Shown here piece by piece: positions 1 to 9,185 of a stretch of DNA of 64,000 bases (position 1 is the first letter of the stretch; the number at the start of each line of letters is the position of its first letter). Origin of the DNA: Euphorbia lathyris (taxonomy: Eukaryota > Streptophyta > Magnoliopsida > Malpighiales > Euphorbiaceae); assembly GCF_963576675.1 (NCBI RefSeq), contig NC_088915.1, positions 3,911,001-3,975,000 on the forward strand, in the 5' to 3' direction. A program made the translations under genes and the position numbers. The notes beneath the pieces were generated by a model, which had not been told where the DNA came from, ran no database searches, and saw only the letters and a list, made by a program, of their open reading frames with translations.

Positions 1-1
1 T

Positions 2-1346
2 CCTGACAGTGCACCTGGTCCTGATGGTTTTGGGGGAACTTTTTATCATTTCTTTTGGGATATTATAAGGGAGGATGTTTGCAACATGGTTCAGGCTTTC
101 TTTGATCATGGTTGCATCCTGTCTGGCTTAAACTCTAGTATTATGGCTCTAATTCCTAAAGTTGCTGAAGCTGACAGAATAGAGAATTTTCGTCCAATTG
201 TAATGAGTAACTTTAGTTTCAAAATCATCTAAAAAATTCTTGCAGATCGCCTTGCAGTTATTGCAGCAAGGATTGTCTCTTCCAACCAGTATGGTTTCCT
301 TAAAGGTAGAAGCATTCACTAGTGGATTGCCTTAGCTTCTGAGGGAATTAATATGCTTGACAGAAAACATTTTGGTGGTCACATGGCCTTAAAAGTTGAT
401 ATTCGTAAGGCTTTTGATACTTTAGATTGAAACTTTCTCTTGGCTGTATTAGACTCTTTTGGTTTTTCTCTCACTTTCAGAGATTGAATCCTAAACATTC
501 TGGCTTCTGCTCGTATTTCTGTGATGATTAACGGTTCTCCAAAGGGTTACGTTTCTTGTTCCATAGGGGTTAGACAAGGGGACCCCTCTCTCCTCTTCTG
601 TTTGACATTGCTGAGGACTTTTTCTCTCGTTGGCTTGCCAAGATGGTGAGGAATGGTATTTATTCTTCTACGTATTATTCTGGTGGAAATTCTTTTCCCT
701 CTCACCTTCTTTTTGCTAATGACATGCTCATTTTTGGAGTGGCATCCTTGAGCAATTTGCATGCTCTCAAGAATTTCTTCATGCTATATGGACAGATCTC
801 CGGTCAGCAGGTTAGTTGGGACAAATCTGCTGTCTTTTTTGGTTCTCAAGTGAGTCCTCTGAGGAGGGTTCATCTTGCTCACTATCTTGGCATCCGTTTG
901 GAGTCTCTCCCCTTCGGTTACTTAGGATTCCCTCTATTTAAAGGAGCTCCAAGAGCTTGTTACTCAGCAGTCTTGCAGACAAATTTCTCTCTCAATTTAG
1001 TAAGTGGAAAGGTAGCTCTCTCTCATTTGCAGGGCATTTAACTCTAATTAAATCTGCTATTATTGGTTCTCTAGTTCACTTATTCTTGATCTATAAGTGG
1101 TCAGTGGGTTTGTTGAATAAGCTCAATATAAGTGTTAGGAATTTCCTTTGGACGGGTTGTGTTGACCAGAGGAAGTCAATCACGGTTCCCTGGAAAACTT
1201 GTTGCAAAAGTTTGGAGGATGGAGGCTTGGGCATTAAGGACTTTAGGATCTTTAACCATGCTCTCTTGGTTAAGATATGTTGGAAATTAATTCAAGGCAC
1301 CAGTCTTGCTATTTCTCTGATGAAGTCTGGATTTATGGCTGTCTCT
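2..1346 (+). pseudogene. LINE reverse transcriptase domain, broken
   Basis: Frame 2 starts with PDSAPGPDGFGG, the PGPDGF block of plant LINE reverse transcriptases. It continues through NFRPI, KVDIRKAFD and GVRQGDP, then after a frame change through LLFANDMLIF. The catalytic box is normally FADD; here the first aspartate is Asn (AAT at 718-720). In-frame stops lie near 229, 319, 427 and 484. Three of the four are explained by single C-to-T or G-to-A changes (TGG to TGA, CAG to TAG). The later part (WKGSSLSF, LTLIKS, DGGLGIKDF) is the conserved block that precedes zf-RVT. Known family: L1-like plant LINE ORF2. Inference: long dead. Confidence 0.88.
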
Positions 1347-1877
1347 GGTGAGGAATTTAGCCGAGTTCGGGGTATTTCACACCCTTTTCTTACTAATTTT
1401 ATTATTAATAAAATCTCCGGATGATAGAGGGATTTATTTTGGTATTCGAGCAATCCAAAGAATACATATATATATATGGTTTTGTAAAAGGATCAATTTT
1501 ATAAAAGCTAATAAAATCGGTTTTGACGAAAATCAATCGTTATTGATTTTGGTTGTTTTTAGATGTATTTTATTTAGTTAAACTTATTTATTTTTTTTAG
1601 TATATATAAACGCGGCCCCGTCGGGGCCGGTATTTACGTCACGGGCCGTTGGACGGCCCGTGACGAGGGCTGGGCCGCCCAGGCCCAGCCCTCCCTGCAC
1701 TTGGCATTCGGCCAAGTGCAGCAAATGCACTTGGCCGAATGCCAAGTGCATTTGTTAGCTTTTATTTAAAAAAAATAAATAAATAAATAAAAAATGAAAT
1801 AACAAATAATAATGATAACGATAATAATAATAATCATAACAATAAAGCCATCTAGCTTACCTTTGGCTCCAAGTTGG
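1347..1877. other. 531-bp insert of unknown type inside the LINE
   Basis: The LINE reading stops at 1346 and resumes with a second copy of the preceding 201 bp at 1878. The insert has an AT-rich left part (1347-1610), a GC-rich cluster of perfect hairpins (1613-1750) and an AT-rich right part with AAT/AAC repeats (1765-1850). It has no convincing ORF, no terminal inverted repeats and no short TSD. It could be a filler made during double-strand-break repair, or a fragment of a structured element that I do not recognise. Confidence 0.7.
1613..1750. repeat. Run of four perfect hairpins
   Basis: Four consecutive perfect inverted repeats are visible. The first is CGGCCCCG/CGGGGCCG around 1621, with an 8-bp stem and a 1-nt loop. 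The second has a 13-bp stem at 1637-1649 and 1653-1665. The third has an 11-bp stem at 1666-1676 and 1682-1692. The fourth has two 25-bp arms at 1696-1720 and 1726-1750. Each 25-bp arm is itself almost palindromic, built on TGCACTTGGC. The surrounding sequence is AT-rich, so the base composition changes sharply. Confidence 0.9.
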
Positions 1878-2078
1878 CTTTGGACGGGTTGTGTTGACCA
1901 GAGGAAGTCAATCACGGTTCCCTGGAAAACTTGTTGCAAAAGTTTGGAGGATGGAGGCTTGGGCATTAAGGACTTTAGGATCTTTAACCATGCTCTCTTG
2001 GTTAAGATATGTTGGAAATTAATTCAAGGCACCAGTCTTGCTATTTCTCTGATGAAGTCTGGATTTATGGCTGTCTCT
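1878..2078 (+). repeat. 201-bp direct duplication of LINE sequence (copy of 1146-1346)
   Basis: 1878-2078 repeats 1146-1346 at a constant offset of 732 bp, and I saw no mismatch by eye. The second copy continues into the next LINE residues (SLPKASIAPSSIW), while the first runs into the insert. This is far too long for a normal target-site duplication. The near identity means that the event is much younger than the LINE itself. Confidence 0.9.
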
Positions 2079-3510
2079 AGTTTGCCTAAAGCTTCAATTG
2101 CTCCGTCCTCGATTTGGTCTTCTTGTAAGTTTGTTTATTCATCCATTTGGGACCAGACCTTTTGGTGGATTGGCCTGTCTTCAAAGCTCAATTTCTAGAC
2201 TGATAGGTGGATTATTCCATCGGTGGCGGACAGATTGGATCTTGATCATCGGGATAAGCGTTGACGCTTTAATTCTGTTGATGATTTTTTTTCTTAATTC
2301 GGAGTGGATTGACTTAGGCACTCTTCCTTTGGTTGTTCAAGACAGTATTCGATCTATTCATAGGGGTAGAGATGATCTTGATTTCTGCGCTTGGCAGCCC
2401 TCTACGAAGGGTATTTTCTCTGCCAAAGAGTACTATTTAATTATGAGTCCTAGTTCCTCTTCGATGGACTGGTATAAATTTGTTTGGAATGCTCACACTC
2501 CCCCTTTTCGTTCCTTCACTTTCTGGAGAGTTTTGCATGGTCGGGTTCCGATCACGACCTCTTACAGCATCTTGGATTCTCCTTTGCCTCTCGTTGTGTT
2601 CTATGTGGTAGGGATGCTGAGTCATTAGCCACCTATTCATTAGCTGTTCTTTTGCAGATTCTCTTTGGAGGGCCCTTGAATTTCACTTTGGCTGCTCTTT
2701 GCCTCGTTATTCACAATTCATCCACTTCTTCAGCTCTCTTCCTAGCATTCATTTTGGCTCAGAGGTGTCGATGATCTGGCGTGTTGCCGCTGTCACTTGC
2801 ATCTAGTTAATTTGGCATTGCAGGAATGAAGCAATCTTTAAAGAAGTTTCTCCTTCTATTCAGCACTCGAAGATCACCCTTTTTCGAATGATTCGAGAGT
2901 CCTTTGCCATTTCTAAAGGTTTTTGCTCTTTACGAAGAGATGATGTTATCGTATCCCGTCTTCTGGCTTCTCCTAGGCCGCCTCCAGTTCCCAACATTAT
3001 TCTGGTCCATTGGCTTAAACCTCCTCCGGGTTGGGTTAAAGTCAATGTGGACGGCTCTGCTTTTGGCACTCCAGGTGAGGCAGGAGCGGGAGGTATTTTT
3101 CGCAACTATCGTGGATTTTCCAAAGGCTGTTTTGATTTTTCTACCCCTCCTTCTTTTGCTTATATGGCTGAATTGAGAGCCACTATTTTTGCAATTGAAC
3201 TTGCTTGGGAAAAAATTGGCATCGGCTTTGGGTTGAGTCAGACTCAATGTACGTTGTTAATCTGCTTAGTCACGTTCTATGGATGTTCCTTGGAGTATTC
3301 GTCAAGAATGGTTGCATTGTCTCAGTATTTGTTTTAGGATGAACATTCTTTTTTCACACATATTTAGGGAAGGAAATAGAGTTGCTGATCCACCGGAAAA
3401 GTTTGGAGTCTCTTCCTCGGTGATCAATTGGTGGCCTTCAGCTCCTGCTTTTTGTCATAGGTTTATCAATGATGACATTTGTAGTATTTCTCACTTGCGT
3501 TCTTCTTGAC
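2079..3510 (+). pseudogene. LINE zf-RVT region and C-terminal RNase H, broken
   Basis: 2079-2630 encodes the zinc-binding reverse-transcriptase region in two frames (WWIGLSSKLNF, FCAWQPSTKGIFSAKEYY, FRSFTFWRVLHGRVP). 2990-3300 encodes a plant-type RNase H (RVT_3): PPPGWVKVNVDGSAFG, GAGGIFRNYRG, MAELRATIFAIELAW. The first catalytic Asp (VDGSA) and the Glu in AELRA are present. Frame changes occur near 2190, 2630 and 3260. The tail to 3510 (REGNRVAD) matches the end of such RNase H domains. Confidence 0.85.
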
Positions 3511-3690
3511 TTTCCTAAACTTTTCTCCTCCCCCCCTTCTTTTTGTTTGTTCTCCTTCCTATTCTCTTGTTCAAACACTCATTTTTCGTTTATTAATATA
3601 TTGTGGGTATGTCAGTTCTTGGACCACGGGTGCTCACCCGGCCCAAGTTCTATCTCGTCCCAATTTCTATAAAAAATATATAAATTCATC

Positions 3691-4009
3691 ATTATTTATT
3701 ATAATTATAATTACTTATATGTAATTTATTATATATATAATATATAAAGTTTATTATAATTATAATTTTTTATATATAAGATATCATTTATCGTTTTATA
3801 TATATAATTTATCATTATTTATTGTAATTATAATTTTTATATATAAAATATATCATTATGTATAAAATTATTATAATTATAATTATTTTATGCAATCAAT
3901 TAAGTTAAGTTAAGTCCAGTTTAGTTCAGTTCAGTTGCATTCAGTTCAGTTCAGTTAATTTGATTTCAGTAAAAAAGAACAGGACCTAATTCATTCTAAA
4001 GTTATTGAA
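3691..4009. repeat. AT-rich spacer with pentanucleotide microsatellite
   Basis: 3690-3895 is TA/TAATTATAATT-rich, with several imperfect palindromes and no coding signal. 3902-3957 is an imperfect run of AGTTA/AGTTC pentamers. Nothing else is recognisable. Confidence 0.7.
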
Positions 4010-4498
4010 AAAAATAATAATTTGGTTCTTATCTTATAAAATAGCTTGATTTTGTCAATTCATAAAATGTTTTATGAATTTTGTTTTGAAAATAAAAAAT
4101 TTAATTTTATCATTTTCAAAATAATTTTGAATAAAAAGTTCCTAAATTTCTACCAAAAAAAAAAAAGAAAATGATAAAATTGAATCAATATTTTACGGCA
4201 CAGATAAAAATTAAGCCATTTTATAAACTAAGTAAAATTTCCAATAACCTCAACATTAAAGTTTAGTTTTTCCTAAAAAAAAATTTGATCCATAGTAAAA
4301 TTATATATGACTCGACAACACAACACGAATCGGTACTATCCGATTAGGTTAATACGAGATTGAAATGAATTTTTTTTGGGTTGGTTAGGGTTTAATATAA
4401 TACACTAATTCGAAATTGACACGACATTATCACGACACAAACACAATAATTGCAACCTCTAATATTTATGTTGTTAGTTTATACACTATTTTTTATTT
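4010..4498. repeat. AT-rich tail of a TPS repeat unit
   Basis: This non-coding stretch matches 11345-11850 and 18665-18980 in the same orientation, and 23210-23720, 27740-28170 and 32095-32610 reversed. Shared blocks include TCTAAAGTTATTGAAAA and the CGACAACAC/CGATTAGGTTAATACGAGATT region. It belongs to the repeating unit described below, so the array once extended left of 4500. Confidence 0.75.
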
Positions 4499-5047
4499 GG
4501 ATAAAGGTCAAATTTAACCCTAATGTTTTAGTCAAAGTGCAGATTTTGCCCCTAACGTATGAAATGATGCGAGTTAAACCCTAATTTTTTTCAAGCAATA
4601 TCAATTTTAGCCCCGCGCTATCGAAAATTTAAAAAGACTGATTTACTGTTATTTAATTATCACGTCGAATCTTTCAAATAAGTTTGTCGATCAATTGAAG
4701 CAGATTCATATACTTTTTATTCCTATATTAATAACACTCTAAATATTTTAGACAGTTTGACATAAAAATTATGATTATTTATATGTAGCAGATTTAGTTT
4801 TTAGTAGCATTTTAGCAAAATTTTTGTAATTTTGTTAAACTAAATATCTTAGACATAATTGATATTTGGATGGTCTAAAGTGATTGTAAAATGTATACTA
4901 ATAAAACATGTTTTTTTTTTCTAATTTTCTATAACGTAGGACTAAAATTGATCTTACTTGGAAACGTTTAAATTTGTATTGTTTCATATATTAACGTTAA
5001 ATCGACACATCCTTAAGACGTTAAGGTTAAACTTGGTTTTATCCCTA
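4499..5047. mobile_element. MITE-like element with long imperfect terminal inverted repeats
   Basis: The left end starts GGATAAAGGTCAAATTTAAC and the right end, reversed, starts GGATAAAACCAAGTTTAACC. The similarity between the arms runs about 140 bp inward with mismatches (for example AAGCAATATCAATTTTAG against AAGTAAGATCAATTTTAG). It has no ORF. Related copies lie at 11866-12110 (partial), 22670-23196, 27190-27731 and 31549-32089, always at the same place in the repeat unit, so they moved with the unit. Long inverted repeats suggest a Mutator-type MITE, but I could not define a TSD. Confidence 0.65.
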
Positions 5048-5639
5048 AAATCTATCTAGTCTTATCCCTAAATTAGTATGAATACTATATTCCTCCTGTA
5101 TTTTTCCATGTTTATATTAACAAAAAATAAAAAGTAAAATCATATGTCACGCCAAAACAATATTTGCAAGACATGAATTCAATTCGGTTAATAAATTAGT
5201 ATAAATAATTTATTAGTCTTCATATTTTTGCGCACCATATTATTTAGTCTTCCTATTTTGAAAAACACATTATGAGGTCCCTATCATTTGTCACGCTTAG
5301 TCCTTTAGTCCTTTTGTCTATTTTTTAATTTTTTTAAGCAAACATATGGTATCTTTCACGACAGTCATATTGGGATACAAAACGATCCTATTACTCTGTT
5401 ATTTTTTGTCTATCTATTTACGCCAAAATATAACGGTTACTTTTTTTAAAATACAACCACAGACCAAAACATTAAGAGTAACAGATTTTAGAGATTCTAT
5501 GATGTGTTTTCAAAATAGAAGTACTAAACAATGTGTTGGGGATAAAAGAGAGGTCTAATAAATTATCTACCCATAAAATTCTGATACGATTTTACTCTCT
5601 TATTTTCTCTTGTTCCATCTACTTGGCCCAAAAGTTTAA
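5048..5639. repeat. Spacer with a decayed Mutator-type MITE
   Basis: Between about 5177 and 5571 is a diverged relative of the MITE at 5640. The left end reads TTTATTAGTCTTCATATTTT then GAGGTCCCTA. The right end reads the complement, GAAGTACTAAACAATGTGTT then CTAATAAATTA. No clear TSD survives. There is no coding content. Confidence 0.55.
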
Positions 5640-6208
5640 GGGTAATTAATTTATTAGTCCCTATATTTTGACAAAATACACTGTTTAGTCCCTGTATTTT
5701 CAAAAACATACAGTAAGGTCCCTAACCTTTTGCTTAATAAACTGTTTAGTCATTCCGTTTGTTTGTTAGATTTTTTACCGTTTATGAATTCGGAAATGAC
5801 TAAATTACCCTTTACTATTTATCAGTCAAAAGTAATTCACATCTCTATGTCTTTCTTTCACAAACGGCGCTGGAAAAAATGGAGAAATGATTGATTCTCT
5901 AACCCATAATCGACTCAAATCAACCAGAAGAACACAGAAATGAGAAACAATGAAGATAATGGTCTTATATATTTAATTTTGTGGTAAATGTAGTTATTTT
6001 TTTAAATAGATTTTGACTTAAATCCGAATTGATTAACAGAATCTTCATTGGAGTCTAACGGTAGGGACTAAACAGTTCACGAAGAAAAACGTTAGGGACT
6101 AAACAGTTCATCGAGAAAAATGTTAGGGACCTTACCCTGTGTTTTTGAAAATACAGGGACTAAACAGTGTGTTTTATCAAAATATAGGGACTAATAAATT
6201 AATTACCC
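5640..6208. mobile_element. Mutator-type MITE, 569 bp, 9-bp TSD
   Basis: The termini are GGGTAATTAATTTATTAGTC and its inverse, and the inverted repeats extend about 100 bp with few differences. The element is flanked by the perfect 9-bp duplication AAAGTTTAA (5631-5639 and 6209-6217), the size typical of Mutator-like elements. There is no transposase ORF, so it is non-autonomous. A second copy lies at 17076-17655 with its own 9-bp TSD. Confidence 0.92.
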
Positions 6209-6931
6209 AAAGTTTAACTTGCCCCGAACTTTCAAAAGTTCTAAATGGTCAGTCATTCCTTTGTAATTACATTCGATAACCTCATATTTCTGAATAGAAT
6301 CTTTTGGATGTAGAAAGTGAGAGACATGTTCCGCCACATGTCAAAAAGGAATGCCAAATATATAAATAATTATGAACTCTTGGAACTTCAACGAGATAGT
6401 TGATGTTTTAGAATCTCAACAGATCTTCTAGGTAACAAATCTATGAAAACCAATGCTTTTAGAATCTCATCAAGTGATAGTCATGAACCTCCATGACGTT
6501 ATCTGCTAAAATATTAATAGCACAAAGCTCTATATTTGAATTGCCCAATTCCAAGTTATTTCTGAGTTTTTGTTGGCATTTACTATTTGTTGCTCATTGG
6601 ATTTTAATTCTATAATGTTTTTTTTTTGCAGGAAATATTTTCTTTCCGAGCAACTACTTGAAAGCTATTGAATTTTAGAAGCATAATTCTTTCTGGTAAA
6701 ACTTTGGACTTTTCATCTCTTGAATTTTAGGTTTTAATGAGAATTGCGAAGCGATCTATATTACTCCTAATCTACGCTATTGGGAAATATGTGTATCTAT
6801 TGAATTTCCAGGGGTAGTTCTGAGAGTCTTATAGTTGTCATAGAAGCTTCAGGAACTCCTTTTATTAGTTTAAGGAGGCAGAATCTCCAAATAGTAACAA
6901 GTCTTGGAAATAGGTACATCGGAAGTATCAA
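6209..6931. repeat. Start of TPS repeat unit A
   Basis: Degenerate unit DNA. Around 6600-6720 it resembles 13050-13170 of unit B (TTTTTTTTTGCAGGAAA, then a run ending in TTGGACTTTTCATC). Apart from the small TPS relic at 6440-6560 I see nothing coding. Confidence 0.55.
6440..6560 (-). pseudogene. TPS fragment (minus strand), badly decayed
   Basis: The minus strand reads INILADNVMEV followed directly by HDYHLM. The class II TPS sequence has ANKIFADRVMEV, about 10 residues (INPEDDFVW), then VHDYHLM. The intervening codons are deleted. Its position and orientation match the better-preserved fragment at 12765-12980. Confidence 0.6.
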
Positions 6932-7528
6932 TCCACGAAAAACAATAATATAAAGAAGTGATTATATTTCATGTTGGGATGTGAAAACCACTGGTAGCAA
7001 AGAAAATGACACTTTCTTAATGCATATGTATAAATAGGAAACAGCTAGCAGATAAATACCTATAACTTGCACAAGCATGTGAGAGTTTTTCTGGAGGTAG
7101 TCATAAGGCTCAGATTTGACTCTTACAATACTTCCTACTATCTTTTCTTCAAATGTTTCTGAATCCTGGAGAAGCTCCTGAACTAAACTTATCCGGAGAT
7201 AAGTTTAATATTATCAGCAATCACCATTTCATTATTCCTGATAATATTAAACTTATCTACCTGAAAAAGAGTTTAGTTCAGGAGCTTCTCCAGGATTCAG
7301 AAACATTTAAAGAAAAGATAGTACGAAGTATTGTAAGAGTCAATTCTGACCCTTATGACAACCTCGAGAAAAACTCTCACATGCTTGTTCATGTTAGAGG
7401 TATTTATCTGCTAGATGTTTCCTATTTATAAATATGCATATAAGAAAGTGTCATTTTCTTTGGTACCAGTGGTTTTCACATCCGAACATGAACTATAATC
7501 ACTTCTTTATATTATTGTTTTTCGTGGA
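6932..7528. repeat. Large fold-back: ~288-bp inverted arms, 20-bp loop
   Basis: The left arm (6932-7217) is the reverse complement of the right arm (7238-7528), with scattered mismatches and small indels. The loop is 7218-7237. The outer ends are TCCACGAAAAAC and GTTTTTCGTGGA. Both arms carry the same Plus-3 gene fragment. No TSD is apparent. A transcript across it would fold into a long hairpin. Confidence 0.9.
7244..7412 (+). pseudogene. Plus-3 domain exon fragment (SWIB/Plus-3/GYF or NERD-like protein)
   Basis: The right arm encodes [20 protein letters not shown], then SIVRVNSDPYDNLEKNSHML and VHVRGI. This follows the Plus-3 pattern of plant nuclear proteins such as NERD and the SWIB/Plus-3/GYF proteins: (Y)LKR-SLVEELL, ETFHEKVVGSFVR, then QL-QV-GI. 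Plus-3 domains bind nucleic acid or transcription complexes. Only about 55 codons are present and the ends lack gene context, so this is a captured exon fragment. An inverted copy lies in the left arm at about 7048-7215. The family assignment is from memory of the domain pattern. Confidence 0.6.
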
Positions 7529-7537
7529 AATTGGGAT

Positions 7538-7979
7538 AATAATTTGAAGTCAGCATCCCAATTCAATATGTATATGGAGCAAATGCAACAAGTCTTGGAA
7601 AAAGCTTGGATGTCCTACCATGAGAAAGAGCAGGCTTATCAAAACTTGATTATGCAACATCAAATGTTGCTTAGCGAGTTCGATCATCAGAAGACATATG
7701 GAGACTTCTAGGCTCAAACACGAACTATACATGACGAGAAATCTCTTAGATGGCTATGAAAAAAGCTTTGAAGGAGACAACTAAAGAATTCACCGAGTAT
7801 GGTGGTCCTGAAGAACCAATTTACATGGATACAGGGTCTGGTGGTCCTATTTTGAGCACGGGTGAACAGGAGAAGTTGCCTTTTAAAGAAGAGATGACAC
7901 AATATGCTCCAGCTGAAGAATAAGATATGACAGAATGTGCTCCATCCGAAAAACAAGTTACTCAACAATCTATTTAACT
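7538..7979 (+). pseudogene. Unrecognised gene fragment, glutamine-rich coiled-coil type
   Basis: The + strand reads MYMEQMQQVLEKAWMSYHEK, then EQAYQNLIMQHQMLLSEFDH and a TAG at 7711. After a frame change near 7750 it reads MAMKKALKETTKEFTEYGGP, an acidic stretch with E*DMTEC, and a stop at about 7975. The first part has heptad-like spacing and would form a coiled coil. It sits next to the Plus-3 fold-back and may come from the same captured gene, but I do not recognise it. Codon-like texture without an intact frame suggests a relic. Confidence 0.45.
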
Positions 7980-8522
7980 GATCCAACTTTATGTTTTAAG
8001 TGAAATTTGATTGAAACTTTTTAACTTTGTTTTAAACATTATTGGTATGCTAATTTTTGTTATTAGACGTTTCTATCATAATTAGTTTGTCTATGATAAA
8101 ACTATGCCAGCTATGCTTGGAAGGTAACTTGATTTGAATGTTATCTACATCAGCCTATGATCCTCTGTATCTTTATGAGATGTTTTTAATTGAAATTATT
8201 TGATCCAATTTAATTCCATTTGACATCTTAATATGTATTTCCATTGTTTCCAAGTAAATAGAGTGAAAATTTATATATGCGCATTTCTGAATTAGAAGGA
8301 TTATATATGTGCTAAGTTTCACACAAATAGATATCAGAAATGTTATTTCTAAAAAGAAACGTAAATATAAACGAAAAAGAAATGTTATGTTCATCTTTGA
8401 CTTTTATTTCAGTTGTGGTCATATAAATGTAAGACTTGCTCCATATTTTCAAAATTAAACCCACCACGTTAATAAATGTGATGGAAATAATTGACATCTT
8501 TCTTTTATTCACTATAAAGGAG
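7980..8522. repeat. Unit A spacer between gene fragments
   Basis: Non-coding. Short blocks match unit B, for example TTGGTATGCTAATTTTTGTT (8042, 13450) and the TTTCCAAGTAAATAGAGT region (8250, 14113). This shows unit A to be a rearranged and shortened relative of unit B. Confidence 0.6.
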
Positions 8523-8790
8523 ATTCAGATGCTCCATCATCATAAGGTTCAAATGGAGTAGATGGTTATTCAGCTTTGATGAGGATTTAGTATGTGGCTT
8601 GATAAGTTTTGACAAGTTGCTGCAGCAAGCATACTTTTCTGCTAATGAAATTTTTGCAGATCGGGTTATGGGTTCATAACTATCACTTGATGGTGTTCCC
8701 TACTTTCTTGAGGAAGTGTTTCTACCGAGTTAAGCATTGTTTCTTCCTTCATAGTCCATTCCTCTCTTTAATAATGCTCTTTTTAAGGAT
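8523..8790 (+). pseudogene. Trehalose-6-phosphate synthase (class II) fragment, unit A, part 1
   Basis: Conceptual reading: FDKLLQQAYFSANEIFADRV, then a deletion of about 11 codons, then VHNYHLMVFPTFLRKCFYRV and CFFLHSPF. This is the N-terminal GT20 synthase block of plant class II TPS proteins, where the normal text runs LWQAYVSANKIFADRV, VWVHDYHLMVLPTFLRK, FFLHSPFPSSEIY. GT20 enzymes normally join UDP-glucose and glucose-6-phosphate, although most class II plant members are thought inactive. Upstream sequence from 8523 matches 14840-14900. The reading decays after 8770. Confidence 0.82.
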
Positions 8791-9029
8791 AGATGTTTGA
8801 TTAAAGAAATTGCATTCTTTTAAGGGCATATATGAAGATTCACAGAAGGGAACACGGACTGTTTGCATAACGGTACCGACATATTTTTTTTTACAACGGA
8901 GAACCATCATTTATAGGGATGGTTTGGCCCCTACTCATCTATCCATCTTTATTTGCGATTGCGGCTCCCAACATATGAAGGGTTATGCATTTTCTTTTAT
9001 GCTCCAATGAGGCCAAAACAATGTCTTTC
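8791..9029. other. Insert between two partly duplicated TPS pieces
   Basis: This 240-bp segment is absent from unit B and the minus-strand copies. It has an open frame (8810-9010) that matches no family I know. It separates two TPS pieces that both encode the FLRK-RVK region, so it probably came with a local duplication. Confidence 0.45.
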
Positions 9030-9185
9030 CTCAAATTTTTGAGGAAGTGTTCCTACCGAGTTAAGCTTGGTTTTTTCCTTCATAGATCATTTTCTTCGTC
9101 GGAAATTTATCAAATTCTACCAGTTAGAGACGAGATTATGTAAGCATTGCTCAATGCTCTGGTTTAATAGGTAGAATGGTTTTTG
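9030..9185 (+). pseudogene. TPS (class II) fragment, unit A, part 2
   Basis: Reads FLRKCSYRVKLGFFLHRSFS, then after a 1-base shift EIYQILPVRDEIM, a stop in place of Lys, and ALLNAL. This matches the block SSEIYRTLPVRDEILKALLNADLIG of class II TPS. The FLRK-RVK part is also present in part 1, so the two pieces overlap in content. Clearly non-functional. Confidence 0.82.

Larger units (their letters stand above)
1..3690 (+). mobile_element. Degenerate LINE (non-LTR) retrotransposon, 5' end outside window
   Basis: The + strand reads, in order, the C-terminal two thirds of a plant LINE ORF2: reverse transcriptase, a zf-RVT-like region and a C-terminal RNase H. The ORF is broken by several in-frame stops and by a 531-bp insert with a flanking duplication. 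Coding similarity ends near 3510, followed by a pyrimidine-rich 3' UTR that ends near 3690 in AT-rich DNA. No clear poly(A) tail or target-site duplication is visible, and the 5' end is cut by the window. The same LINE family recurs on the minus strand between 34011 and 63356, which helps to align both. The element cannot be active. Confidence 0.9.

Noticed and set aside
8810..9010. 66-codon ORF between the TPS pieces
   Set aside because: No recognisable domain and no support beyond an open frame. Listed only as an unknown insert.
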